Assembly (NCBI GenBank): GCA_963704505.1
Contig: OY969912.1
Coordinates: 2,914,001 to 2,978,000, forward strand
Direction: 5' to 3'
Origin: VRUE01 sp963704505
GTDB lineage: Bacteria > Actinomycetota > Thermoleophilia > Solirubrobacterales > 70-9
DNA: 64,000 nt
Below, in pieces: positions 40,203-48,164 of the stretch. The notes under the pieces were generated by a model that ran no database searches, was not told the origin of the DNA, and saw nothing but the letters and a program-made list of their open reading frames with translations. Numbering within the stretch: position 1 is the stretch's first letter; each line of letters opens with the position of its first letter. The translations under genes and the position numbers were made by a program.

Positions 40203-41612
40203 ATGGCCGCCCAGATAGGAACCGAAGAGAACCCGCTGAGAGTCGCGATAGTAGGCGCCGGCCCGTCCGGCTTCTACGCCGCCGAGCACATCCTCAAAAA
40301 CGACGGCACGCACGCCCAGGTCGATCTCTTCGACCGTCTCCCCACCCCGTTCGGGTTGGTCCGTGGCGGCGTCGCCCCCGACCACCCGAAGATCAAGTCG
40401 GTGATCCGGGTCTATGAAAAAACCGCGGCACGCGACGGATTTCGCTTCTTCGGCAACGTCAAGGTCGGCCACGACATCGAGGTCGAGGACCTCGAGCGCC
40501 ACTACCACGCGATCGTCTTCACGGTCGGCTGCGAGACCGACCGCCAGCTCGGCATCCCCGGCGAGGACCTGCCCGGCTCGGCCGCCGCGACCGCGTTCGT
40601 CGGCTGGTACAACGCCCATCCCGACTACGCCGACCACGACTTCGACCTCTCCAGCGAGCGCGCCGTGGTGATCGGCAACGGCAACGTCGCGATGGACGTC
40701 GCCCGGATGCTGGCGCTGAGCGACCACGAGCTGCGCCAGACCGACACCGCGGACCATGCGATCGAGCTGCTCGACGCGAAGAAGATCCGCGAGATCGTCG
40801 TCCTCGGCCGCCGCGGGCCGGTCCAGGCGGCCTTCACCAACCCGGAGATCAGGGAGCTCGGCGAGATGGAGGACGCCGATGTGATCGTCGACCCCTCCGA
40901 GGTCGAGCTCGACCCGGCGAGCGCCGCCTACCTCGAGTCCGACGAGGCCGACAAGACCACCCGGGTCAACGTAGAGACGCTGCGGGACTTCGCCTCCCGC
41001 GAGCCGGAGGGCAAGCACCAGCGGATCGTCCTGCGCTTCCTCTCCTCCCCGATCGAGATCAAAGGCGACGGCAAGGTCGAATCGATCGTCGTCGGCCGCA
41101 ACGAGCTGGTCGAAGAGGGCGGCACGCTGCGCGCCAAGGACACCGGCGAGCGCGAGGAGATCGAGTGCGGGCTGATCCTGCGCTCGGTCGGCTACACGGG
41201 GATCCCGATCGAAGGCGTCCCCTTCGACGCCGAGCGCGGGCTGATCCTCAACGACGGCGGCCGCGTGCTCGACTCCCACGATGCGGGCCACAAGGTGGGC
41301 CACTACACGGCCGGCTGGATCAAGCGCGGCCCCTCCGGCGTGATCGGCACCAACAAGAAAGACGCCCTGGAGACGGTTCAGCATCTGCTCGCCGACGTCG
41401 GCGCGCAGGCCCTGCTCGACCCCGAGAGCCCCGAGCCCTCCGCGGTCGAGGACCTGCTCGCCGAGCGCGGCGTCCGCTTCGTCAGCTTCGAGGACTGGCA
41501 GGCGATCGACCAGGCCGAGGTCGGGCGCGGTGAGCCCCACGGCCGGCCGCGGGTCAAGTTCGTGCGGGTCGAGGAGATGCTCGGCACGCTCGGCGAGAAA
41601 ATCTCCAGCTAG
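40203..41612 (+). CDS. FprA-type ferredoxin-NADP+ reductase
   Basis: A 469-residue flavoprotein. RVAIVGAGPSGFYAAEH is the FAD dinucleotide motif, FGLVRGGVAPDHPKIKSV the adrenodoxin-reductase signature, and AVVIGNGNVAMDVARML the NADP motif. It is similar to mycobacterial FprA and transfers electrons between NADPH and ferredoxin. ATG 40203 is preceded by AGAGAG; the longer frame from 40107 overlaps hemQ. The position after hemQ is suggestive of a shared haem or iron role, but co-transcription is not shown. Confidence 0.92.
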   Translation: MAAQIGTEENPLRVAIVGAGPSGFYAAEHILKNDGTHAQVDLFDRLPTPFGLVRGGVAPDHPKIKSVIRVYEKTAARDGFRFFGNVKVGHDIEVEDLERHYHAIVFTVGCETDRQLGIPGEDLPGSAAATAFVGWYNAHPDYADHDFDLSSERAVVIGNGNVAMDVARMLALSDHELRQTDTADHAIELLDAKKIREIVVLGRRGPVQAAFTNPEIRELGEMEDADVIVDPSEVELDPASAAYLESDEADKTTRVNVETLRDFASREPEGKHQRIVLRFLSSPIEIKGDGKVESIVVGRNELVEEGGTLRAKDTGEREEIECGLILRSVGYTGIPIEGVPFDAERGLILNDGGRVLDSHDAGHKVGHYTAGWIKRGPSGVIGTNKKDALETVQHLLADVGAQALLDPESPEPSAVEDLLAERGVRFVSFEDWQAIDQAEVGRGEPHGRPRVKFVRVEEMLGTLGEKISS

Positions 41613-41655
41613 ACGCTCCGCAGACAAAAAGTTACACTTCGCCTGACCTCGGAGC

Positions 41656-41925
41656 ATGGCTCGGAGCATGGAGTTGACCCGCTCGACCTGGACCGAGTCA
41701 CGACTCGACGATTTCGCCACCAACGTGGAGAGGCGCTTCGACGATGTCGATCGGCGATTCGACGAGGTCACCAAGCGCTTTGACCGGGTCGACGTAGATC
41801 TCCGCGAAATTCGCGACGAGCTCCGCGACGTTCGGCGCTCGATCGTCCAGGTCGGCGGCGGCCTTCTCGCGGCGCAAACCGGGATGATCGCGACGATCCT
41901 CGCGTTGGTCGTTACTCAGCTCTGA
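41656..41925 (+). CDS. Small coiled-coil protein with C-terminal membrane anchor
   Basis: An 89-residue protein. Residues ~15-60 are a repeating coiled coil (ERRFDDVDRRFDEVTKRFDRVDVDLREIRDELRDVRRS, an ~7-residue RRFD(E/D)V pattern), followed by a membrane segment (GLLAAQTGMIATILALVVTQL). It looks like DUF1640-like or haemolysin-XhlA-like coiled-coil anchors. The second ATG (41668) has GGAG just before it and may be the true start. Its 3' end overlaps the convergent hydrolase gene by 10 nt. Confidence 0.7.
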   Translation: MARSMELTRSTWTESRLDDFATNVERRFDDVDRRFDEVTKRFDRVDVDLREIRDELRDVRRSIVQVGGGLLAAQTGMIATILALVVTQL

Positions 41926-42821
41926 TCGGCGGGGCCGGGGAACAGATGGCGCCGCAGGAAGTCGACCTGGTCGGCCGCCATCCGCTCGAAGGTCTCGCCG
42001 AGGAATCCGGCGAAATGACCACCCGGGTATTCGCGGACCTCGCCGCGCGGAGCCCTGGCGGCGGCGCTGCGGCCGAGGGCCGGGGGATTGACGTCGTCCT
42101 CCGTCGTCAGGCAGTACAGGATCGGAGGGGCGATCCTGGCGGCCTTGCGCTCGAGCCGATAGGGCGGCGCCAGGGCGCCCCTCGCGCAGATCGCGTTTCG
42201 CCAGGTCGATCCCGCGCGGGTGACCGATTCGTAGCCCGCGAGGGAGCCGGGGCTGCTGAGGGCGGCGAGGCTGCCCGGCGGACCGCCGGCGGCGATCCGG
42301 AACGGCTCCGCCCCTCTCAGGGCGCGGCTCGCGTCGCGGACGCCGCTGAGCCAGAGTCGCGCAACGTGGGAGACCCCGCCTATGTAGAGAAGGGTTCGAA
42401 CTCCGTCGATCAGCGGCGAGACGGCGATGACAGCGGCTATTTCGGGATCGCCGATCGCCAGAGCCTGCACGTGCCCGCCGCCCAGCGAAAAGCCCCAGAG
42501 CGCGATCCGGTTCGGGTCGACGAAGCCGAGAGAGCGGGCGTGGGCGATGACAGCTCGCCAGTCCTGGCGCTGGCGCTCCGGGTTCATCAGGAGGCGAGGC
42601 TCCCCCTCGCTGTCGCCGAAGTGGCGGTAGTCGAAGGCGATCGAGCAGATGCCGGCTGCCGCGAAGCGCTCGGCGAAGTCGTCGAGGTGTTGATCGCGCA
42701 CGTCGGCGAGGCCGGTGCCGAGCACCACGCAGGGCGAGGAGCCCTCTGCCCCGTCGGGGCGAAACAGCCAGGCGGCGACCCGGTCGCCATCGACCGAGAT
42801 CCGGAGCTCCTCCCTCTCCAT
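41916..42821 (-). CDS. Alpha/beta hydrolase
   Basis: A 301-residue alpha/beta hydrolase of the dienelactone hydrolase/peptidase S9-like class. The nucleophile elbow is GFSLGGG, the acid is likely Asp in TEDDVNPP and the histidine is in GGHFAGF. A TAGGCT box (complement of 42828-42833) lies 6 nt before ATG 42821, so the gene looks leaderless; it faces the BolA promoter. The substrate is unknown. Confidence 0.85.
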   Translation of the reverse strand: MEREELRISVDGDRVAAWLFRPDGAEGSSPCVVLGTGLADVRDQHLDDFAERFAAAGICSIAFDYRHFGDSEGEPRLLMNPERQRQDWRAVIAHARSLGFVDPNRIALWGFSLGGGHVQALAIGDPEIAAVIAVSPLIDGVRTLLYIGGVSHVARLWLSGVRDASRALRGAEPFRIAAGGPPGSLAALSSPGSLAGYESVTRAGSTWRNAICARGALAPPYRLERKAARIAPPILYCLTTEDDVNPPALGRSAAARAPRGEVREYPGGHFAGFLGETFERMAADQVDFLRRHLFPGPADQS

Positions 42822-42854
42822 CGGGTCAGCCTATTCCCCAGCTGGGCGAGCCCA

Positions 42855-42860
42855 TAGGAT
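42855..42860 (+). promoter_or_regulatory. -10 box of leaderless bolA
   Basis: TAGGAT lies 7 nt before ATG 42868. Confidence 0.45.
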
Positions 42861-42867
42861 CCGGCCG

Positions 42868-43104
42868 ATGGCCGACCTCGCAGAGCTCAAGTCGATGATC
42901 GAGGCGGCGCTGCCCGGCGCCGAGGTCGAAGTGAGCGACGAAACGGGTGCCGGCGATCACGTCCGGGCGACCGTCTCCGCCTCCCAGTTCGCCGGCCTCT
43001 CGCGCATCGACCAGCACCGGCTGGTCAAGGCAGCGGTGAAGGAGCGATTCGACGACGGGCAGATCCACGCGCTCTCGATCAGGACGAGCAGCGGGACTAG
43101 CTAG
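42868..43104 (+). CDS. BolA family protein
   Basis: A 78-residue BolA protein: short helix, central beta strands and the C-terminal motif SRIDQHRLVKAAVKERFDDGQIHALSIRT, which includes the conserved His of the family. BolA proteins bind monothiol glutaredoxins with a shared [2Fe-2S] cluster. The glutaredoxin gene follows 9 nt downstream, but with its own -10-like box. Confidence 0.9.
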   Translation: MADLAELKSMIEAALPGAEVEVSDETGAGDHVRATVSASQFAGLSRIDQHRLVKAAVKERFDDGQIHALSIRTSSGTS

Positions 43105-43107
43105 TCT
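43102..43107 (+). promoter_or_regulatory. -10 box of leaderless glutaredoxin gene
   Basis: TAGTCT lies 6 nt before ATG 43114 and overlaps the bolA stop codon (43102-43104), so the gene may have its own promoter as well as read-through. Confidence 0.35.
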
Positions 43108-43113
43108 TCACGC

Positions 43114-43515
43114 ATGGCCGCTGACCCGGAGTTGAAAAGCAAAGTTGAAGAGCTGATCGGGGCGAACCCGGTTCTGCTTTTCATGAAAGGCACCCCCGAC
43201 ATGCCGCGCTGCGGGTTCTCGATGCGCGTCGTTCAGGTGCTCGACCAGATGGATGTCGAGTACGGGGCGGTAGATGTGCTGCCGGCGCTGCAGCCGCTGC
43301 GCGAGGCGACCGCTGAGATCTCGGACTGGCAGACCTTCCCCCAGCTCTACGTCAACGGCGAGCTGGTCGGCGGTGCGGACCTGGTCGAGGAGATGTTCGA
43401 ATCCGGCGAGCTGGCCGAGGCGCTGGGCATCGAGCAACCGGAGACCGTCGCCGCGCCCGCAGCTGCAAACGGCGCGACGCCGCCGGCGCAGTCACCACCT
43501 CTTCAAATCGAATAG
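43114..43515 (+). CDS. grxD: Monothiol glutaredoxin (Grx4/GrxD type)
   Basis: A 133-residue protein with the monothiol CGFS motif (MPRCGFSMRVVQVL, about residue 33) and the WQTFPQLYVNGELVGGADLVEEMF stretch that binds glutathione and the cluster. The last ~25 residues (Ala/Pro-rich) are an extra tail. It carries [2Fe-2S] clusters and works with BolA. Actinobacteria mostly lack glutathione, so its thiol partner is an open point. Confidence 0.92.
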   Translation: MAADPELKSKVEELIGANPVLLFMKGTPDMPRCGFSMRVVQVLDQMDVEYGAVDVLPALQPLREATAEISDWQTFPQLYVNGELVGGADLVEEMFESGELAEALGIEQPETVAAPAAANGATPPAQSPPLQIE

Positions 43516-43554
43516 CCGCCTGGACGGCGACTGCCGGTCGCTGCTGGCTGAAGA

Positions 43555-43932
43555 TCAGACGGCCGCGGCCTCGGCCGCGTCCTCTTCTTTGACCTGAAAG
43601 GAAGAACCGCAGCCGCAGGCGGCGACGACGTTCGGGTTGTTGACCTGGAACCCGGCGCCCTGGAGGCCTTCGATGTAATCGACCTCCGAGCCGAAGACGA
43701 ACTGCATGCTGACCTTGTCGACGATCACCGAGACGCCGTCGACCTCGAAGACGTTGTCGTCATCCTTGACCTGGTCGAAGGCGAGGGCGTACTGGAAGCC
43801 CGAGCAACCACCGCCGCGGACGGCGACGCGAAGAGCCTGCCCCTCACCCCCGGCCTGGCCCTGAAGCAGCTCGCCGATCTTCTCGGCGGCCTTGTCGGTC
43901 AGGGTGATTGCCTCTGTGGGGGTGTCAGTCAC
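43555..43932 (-). CDS. erpA: Iron-sulfur cluster carrier, IscA/ErpA family
   Basis: A 125-residue A-type carrier with the three conserved cysteines: GGGCSGFQY and AACGCGSSF. It delivers Fe-S clusters to target enzymes. I chose GTG 43930-43932, with a TACACT box (complement of 43940-43945) 7 nt upstream. Convergent to the glutaredoxin gene, so three Fe-S trafficking genes sit within 1.1 kb. Confidence 0.92.
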   Translation of the reverse strand: MTDTPTEAITLTDKAAEKIGELLQGQAGGEGQALRVAVRGGGCSGFQYALAFDQVKDDDNVFEVDGVSVIVDKVSMQFVFGSEVDYIEGLQGAGFQVNNPNVVAACGCGSSFQVKEEDAAEAAAV

Positions 43933-43973
43933 TTCACAAAGTGTAGCGAGCCGTCTGAGAGAATCCCAGGGCC

Positions 43974-44849
43974 TTGAGTCCGAGCGCCCAAACCGCCGTC
44001 GTCTGCGACACAACGGCCTACCTCCCAGATGCCCTCGTCGAGCAGAAGGGGATCAAACGGATCAGCCTGTACGTCTCCGTCGGCGACCGCCAGGAGAAGG
44101 AGAGCGAGATCACCGACTTCGCCGACTTCTACGAGCGGCTGCGCGCCTCCGAAGGCGGGGCGACTACCTCGCAGCCCTCGATCGGCGACTTCGTCTCCGT
44201 CTACGAGCCGCTCCTCGACCAGGGCATGGAAGTCGTCTCGATCCATATCTCGGCGGGCATCTCCGGCACGTTCGAGGCTGCCAACCAGGCGCGCGAGCGA
44301 CTTCTGGCCGAAGGCAAGGGCGGCGAGCGGATCAAGGTCTACGACTCGCGCTCGGCGGCCGGCGGGATGGGCCTGACGGTGCTCGCGGCGGCCGGCGCCG
44401 CCGCGGCGGGAGAGGACGGCGACGCGGTCGTGGCGCGGGCCAAGCAGGCCCGCGAGGAGCTGAAAATGTGGTTCGCGATCGACACCCTCGAGTACCTGCG
44501 GCGGGGCGGACGGATCGGCGGGGCCCGGGCCTGGATCGGCTCGGCGCTGAAGATCAAGCCGATCTTGACGCTGGAAGAGGAGATCTCCCCGGTGGAGAGG
44601 GTCCGCACCCGCGCCCGCTCGATCGAGCGGCTGCGCGAATACGCGACGCGCCACCACGAAGACGGCTACGACGGCTGGGTCGTCCAGCACATCCAGGACC
44701 AGGAGACGGCGGACGCCCTGGTCGACGACGCGCGTGAGATCTTCGGCTGCGAGCCGGTCTTCGTCGACGAGATCGGCGCCGTGCTCGGCGCCCACGTCGG
44801 CCCCGGCCTGCTCGGCATCGGCAGCGTCTCGAAGTCTGTTCTCGCCTAG
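43974..44849 (+). CDS. DegV family fatty-acid-binding protein
   Basis: A 291-residue DegV protein: VVCDTTAYLPDALVEQKGI near the start, TTSQPSIGDFVSVYEPLLDQG, HISAGISGTFEAANQA (fatty-acid carboxylate-binding loop) and DTLEYLRRGGRIGGARAWIG. Related FakB proteins present fatty acids to a kinase; no FakA is nearby. The start is a TTG at 43974, the only start that keeps the first strand complete. Ends on a CTAG shared with the convergent DUF3618 gene. Confidence 0.88.
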   Translation: MSPSAQTAVVCDTTAYLPDALVEQKGIKRISLYVSVGDRQEKESEITDFADFYERLRASEGGATTSQPSIGDFVSVYEPLLDQGMEVVSIHISAGISGTFEAANQARERLLAEGKGGERIKVYDSRSAAGGMGLTVLAAAGAAAAGEDGDAVVARAKQAREELKMWFAIDTLEYLRRGGRIGGARAWIGSALKIKPILTLEEEISPVERVRTRARSIERLREYATRHHEDGYDGWVVQHIQDQETADALVDDAREIFGCEPVFVDEIGAVLGAHVGPGLLGIGSVSKSVLA

Positions 44850-45067
44850 CGGCGGCGGCGGAGGGCGACCAGCCCGCCGATCGCGAAACCGACGACGGCG
44901 GCGCCGATCGCCAGCTCACGTTTGTGCTCGCTGACCTGGCGGCGCCAGTCGGTCAGCTCGGTGACGCGGCCGCGAAGCTGTTCGACGGAGTTGCCAAGGT
45001 CCTGGCGCTGCGCGTCGATGTCACTGCGGATCTGGGCTGGTGTCCGCCCCGGCCTTCCGGTGCTCAT
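44846..45067 (-). CDS. DUF3618 small membrane protein
   Basis: A 73-residue protein with the DUF3618 pattern (RTPAQIRSDIDAQRQDLGNSVEQLRGRV, then a C-terminal membrane segment and RRRR tail). Its ATG overlaps the stop of the Holin-X gene. Members typically sit with Holin-X and DUF4235 genes in actinobacteria, as here; function unknown, probably envelope-related. Confidence 0.85.
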   Translation of the reverse strand: MSTGRPGRTPAQIRSDIDAQRQDLGNSVEQLRGRVTELTDWRRQVSEHKRELAIGAAVVGFAIGGLVALRRRR

Positions 45068-45612
45068 TTGGGCCCCGCTTTCGGTGGGACCGGCGCGCCG
45101 GTCGGGTTCGGTTTCGCCGTGGCAGTGTCGGGCCCGGGAGCTCCCGGAACCTTGGGCAGCGGGGACGGCGTCGGCTGCTCGCCCTGGATCGTCCCTTTGA
45201 TCAGCTTCGCCTCCTCGATCGCCTGCTCGGGGACCGGCGGCGCCCCCGCCTTGACCGCTTTGTAGGCGATGAAGCCGGCGGCAGCGGCGATCAGGAGGAA
45301 GACCGCGGCCTCGACGAAGAAGCCCGCCCAGGCGTTGTCGAAGACTTCTTCGTTGAGCAGCCAGGCGATGCCCTCCATGAAGAGGATCAGGGCGAGGAAG
45401 GCGAAAACGCCGGCGGCGATGCCGACGGCCGAGCCGCGCAGCAGCTTGCCGACTTTCTCGGAGACCTCGGCCTTGGCGAGCTCAATCTCCTCGCGGATCA
45501 GGGTCGAGGTCCGTTCGGAGACGTCGAAGACGAGCTCGGCTACGGACTTCTTCTCCGGCTCAACGGGAGGGATCGGAGGTGACTGCGGAGGTTTGGGAGG
45601 GGTGTCGGGCAT
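45064..45612 (-). CDS. Holin-X (DUF1469) family membrane protein
   Basis: A 182-residue protein: Pro-rich N-terminus, amphipathic helix (LVFDVSERTSTLIREEIELAKAEVSEKVGKL), two membrane spans (AAGVFAFLALILFMEGIAWLL and AAVFLLIAAAAGFIAYKAV) and a Pro/Ala-rich tail. This is the actinobacterial 'putative holin-X' family; despite the name there are no phage genes here. Confidence 0.85.
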   Translation of the reverse strand: MPDTPPKPPQSPPIPPVEPEKKSVAELVFDVSERTSTLIREEIELAKAEVSEKVGKLLRGSAVGIAAGVFAFLALILFMEGIAWLLNEEVFDNAWAGFFVEAAVFLLIAAAAGFIAYKAVKAGAPPVPEQAIEEAKLIKGTIQGEQPTPSPLPKVPGAPGPDTATAKPNPTGAPVPPKAGPK

Positions 45613-45620
45613 CTCAGGTG

Positions 45621-45755
45621 TCAGTCGGGCGGATCCTCATCGAAGAGCCGGCGCCAGATGACCGCCGCGGCGCGCGCGGCAACGAGGCTGGCGAGCGCGG
45701 TGCTGGCGGTCAGCACTCCGCTCCATATGAGGCGTTTGACGATGTCGTTGTCCAT
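45621..45755 (-). CDS. DUF4235-like small membrane protein
   Basis: A 44-residue protein, MDNDIVKRLIWSGVL at the start, one hydrophobic Ala-rich segment (TASTALASLVAARAAAVIW) and an acidic end (RRLFDEDPPD). It ends 8 nt before the Holin-X gene on the same strand. The position and pattern fit the DUF4235 member of the usual trio. Confidence 0.7.
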   Translation of the reverse strand: MDNDIVKRLIWSGVLTASTALASLVAARAAAVIWRRLFDEDPPD

Positions 45756-45773
45756 ACCCGGTTTCGACCTTAC

Positions 45774-46373
45774 CTATCGCGGCTCGAGCCCGTCGCAGAT
45801 CGTCTCCACGACAAGCTCCTTTGCCTGCTCGAAGTCGGTCGCCGAGGCCGGGATGACCTCGAAGATCCAACCGGAGAGCAGCTGCTCGATCGCCCCGTAG
45901 AAAGACATCGACACGAAGGCGGGATCGATGTCGCTGCGGAAAGCCCCGGCCGCCTGGCCGTCGGCGACGATCTTGGTGATCGAGTCGTAGGCGCGGCGGA
46001 TCTGCGGCAGGTGGGTACGGCCGAAGGAGTTCGCGGCCCTTGTCACCTCGACGATGATGACCTTCATCAGCTCCGGTTCGTGGCGGTAGGAGTCGACGAT
46101 GAAGGCGGCGACGGCGCTGAGCTTTTCGCGCGGTGTCCCGCTGCCCTGGTCGGCCTCGTCGATCGCCGCCAGGAGCAGGGACCAGCGCTCGGTGAAGAGC
46201 TCGTTGAGGACCTCGTCCTTGGATTTGAAGTAGTGGTAGACGAGGCCATAGGCGACCCCCGCCTCGTCGGCGATGTCCGACACCCGGGTCGCGTGGAAGC
46301 CCTCGCTGGCGAAGACGTGCACGGCGGCGTCGAGAATATTGCGGCGTTTGTCGATCGGGGCGGCTTTTGCCAT
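45774..46373 (-). CDS. TetR-family regulator, FadR-like
   Basis: A 199-residue repressor. The N-terminal HTH reads KRRNILDAAVHVFASEGFHATRVSDIADEAGVAYGLVYHYFKSKDEVL, similar to FadR/AcrR-type proteins that bind acyl-CoAs. ATG 46373 overlaps the stop of the nitrilase gene by 1 nt (TGATG), so the two form an operon. A palindromic operator upstream of the nitrilase gene (47225-47240) implies autoregulation, and a near-copy lies before the aldehyde dehydrogenase gene (29792-29807). Confidence 0.88.
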   Translation of the reverse strand: MAKAAPIDKRRNILDAAVHVFASEGFHATRVSDIADEAGVAYGLVYHYFKSKDEVLNELFTERWSLLLAAIDEADQGSGTPREKLSAVAAFIVDSYRHEPELMKVIIVEVTRAANSFGRTHLPQIRRAYDSITKIVADGQAAGAFRSDIDPAFVSMSFYGAIEQLLSGWIFEVIPASATDFEQAKELVVETICDGLEPR

Positions 46374-47200
46374 CAGGCGCCCACCTTCGCGAGCTGCGGC
46401 CAAATGTAGGCGGAGGGACGGCGGCTGGCGAGCGAGGGCAGTGACTCACGGACGCCCTCCTGGCCGGCGAGGTCGAGGTCCGCGGCGACGAAGCCCTCGC
46501 CCCCGGCGGCGACGGCGAGCAGCTCCCCCCACGGGCCGACGATCGCCGAGTGGCCGTAGGAGTCGTAATGGGGCGGCGCCGCTCCGACCTGATTGGGGGC
46601 GATCACGAAGGCCTGGTTCTCGATCGCGCGGGCGCGCAGCAGGACCTCCCAGTGGTCGCGGCCGGTGGCGCTCGTGAAGGCCGAGGGCACGGCGAGGATC
46701 CGAGCACCGCGCACGGCGAGGATCCGGTAGAGCTCGGGAAAGCGGAGGTCGTAACAGACGCTGAGGCCCAGGTCGACCGGGCCGAGCGGCGCGGTGACCA
46801 GCTCCGTGCCGGCCTCCTCGTGCTCGGACTCGCGGTAGGCGACGCCGTCGACGTCGACGTCGAACATATGGACCTTGCGGTAGACGGCGAGGTCGGCACC
46901 GTCGGGGCCGATCAGGACGGAGGTGTTGTGCGCCCTCTCCCCCGCCACCTCGGAGATGCTTCCGGCGAGCAGGTGGATGGAGAGCTCCGCCGCCCAGCCG
47001 CGGGCGGCGGTCAGCGAAGGCCCGTCGAGCCGCTCCGCACCGTCCCGCAGCGCCTCTCCGGAGGCGAGCAGGTTCCACTTCTCAGGGAGGGCGACGAGCT
47101 CGGCCCCGTCCGCGGCGGCGGCCCGCACCAGGCGCTCGGCCGCGGCGAGATTGCGCTGCTTTTCATCGGTGGAGTTGAGCTGTACGGCGGCTGCGCGCAA
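46373..47200 (-). CDS. Carbon-nitrogen hydrolase (nitrilase superfamily)
   Basis: A 275-residue nitrilase-superfamily protein with the catalytic triad: Glu in VALPEKWN, Lys in YRKVHMF and Cys in LGLSVCYDLRFPELYR. It resembles the omega-amidase/Nit branch (deamidation of alpha-ketoglutaramate or deaminated glutathione). TTG 47200 has GAGAGGA 5 nt upstream. It is the first gene of an operon with the TetR gene; the promoter TATACT (complement of 47252-47257) is followed by the operator. A shared operator with an aldehyde dehydrogenase hints at a joint catabolic route. Confidence 0.88.
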   Translation of the reverse strand: MRAAAVQLNSTDEKQRNLAAAERLVRAAAADGAELVALPEKWNLLASGEALRDGAERLDGPSLTAARGWAAELSIHLLAGSISEVAGERAHNTSVLIGPDGADLAVYRKVHMFDVDVDGVAYRESEHEEAGTELVTAPLGPVDLGLSVCYDLRFPELYRILAVRGARILAVPSAFTSATGRDHWEVLLRARAIENQAFVIAPNQVGAAPPHYDSYGHSAIVGPWGELLAVAAGGEGFVAADLDLAGQEGVRESLPSLASRRPSAYIWPQLAKVGA

Positions 47201-47224
47201 CCGGGTCCTCTCTCGGGCGACTGG

Positions 47225-47240
47225 TTGACTGACCAGTCAA
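47225..47240. promoter_or_regulatory. Operator TTGACTGACCAGTCAA before nitrilase-tetR operon
   Basis: A perfect 7-2-7 palindrome, 11 nt after a TATACT -10 box (minus strand) and 24 nt before the nitrilase start. It differs from 29792-29807 only by one symmetrical pair. It is probably the TetR site for autoregulation. Confidence 0.65.
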
Positions 47241-47263
47241 TCGGGTGGCTCAGTATAGGGCGC

Positions 47264-48103
47264 TCAGGCGCCGATCAGCCGCGCGACGACCCAATCGAAG
47301 GCACGAGTGGGGGTAAAGATTTTGAGGCGGGCCTGGACCTTCGCGTCGCGACCGACCAGGTACCGGGTGCGGGGGCGTCGCGCCGTGAGCGCGTGCTCGA
47401 TCGTCTCCGCCACCCGCTCGGGGGGAATCCCGTTGCGATCGAGTTTGCGAGTCGCCTTGAGCAGGCCGTCGAGCTGCTTCCCATACAGCTCGCGCGTCGC
47501 CGGGACGCGCTCGACCAGGCCGTCGACCTCGCGTTCTGAGCGCTTCCAGATCGGCGTCGAGATCGAGCCGGGCTCGACGATCGAGACCGATATTCCCCAG
47601 GGCCTCAGCTCCTGGCGGAAGACGTCGCCCGTCGCCTCGATCCCGAACTTGGCGACGTGGTAGGGGCCGTTCATCGGGAAGGCGATGCGGCCGCCGATCG
47701 AGCTGATGAAGACGATCCTGCCGCGCGCCCGGCGCAGCTGGCCGAGCAGGGCCTTGGTCACGGCGACGTGGCCGAAGAGATTGACCTCGATCTGGCGCCG
47801 GATGTCCTCCATCGGCAGCGTCTCGAGAGGGCCGGGCACCCCGATCCCGGCGTTGTTGACCAGGCCATCGAGCCCGGCGGCGCCCACCTCGGCCTCGATC
47901 CGCGTTGCGGCCGCGGCGATCTGCGCTTCGTCGGTGACGTCGACGATCAGCGGCGTCAGGGACGGGCCCGCCTCCGCTTCCAGAGACTCTCCGTCCTCCT
48001 CCCTGCGCACGCCGGCGAAAACCCTCCAGCCCGCCGCGTCGAGCCGCAGGGCAGAAGCCCTGCCGATGCCCGTCGAAGCTCCCGTGACCAGTACCGAGCG
48101 CAC
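47264..48103 (-). CDS. Short-chain dehydrogenase/reductase
   Basis: A 279-residue classical SDR: VTGASTGIGRASAL (NAD(P) motif), NNAGIGVPG, catalytic Ser in FISSIGG and YHVAK. Substrate specificity cannot be told; the C-terminal half suggests a steroid- or retinol-type 'SDR family oxidoreductase'. It starts at a GTG (48103) with a TATAGC box ~8 nt upstream and is divergent from the cyclase gene. Confidence 0.88.
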   Translation of the reverse strand: MRSVLVTGASTGIGRASALRLDAAGWRVFAGVRREEDGESLEAEAGPSLTPLIVDVTDEAQIAAAATRIEAEVGAAGLDGLVNNAGIGVPGPLETLPMEDIRRQIEVNLFGHVAVTKALLGQLRRARGRIVFISSIGGRIAFPMNGPYHVAKFGIEATGDVFRQELRPWGISVSIVEPGSISTPIWKRSEREVDGLVERVPATRELYGKQLDGLLKATRKLDRNGIPPERVAETIEHALTARRPRTRYLVGRDAKVQARLKIFTPTRAFDWVVARLIGA

Positions 48104-48164
48104 GCGGCCAGGCTATACCGGCGCCCTCGCCGCCCCCGGCAGGAGGGCGTTACGGTGTGCGGAG

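Noticed and set aside
45064..45612. Prophage remnant suggested by the holin name
   Set aside because: The Holin-X family is a standard chromosomal actinobacterial gene; no other phage genes are present.
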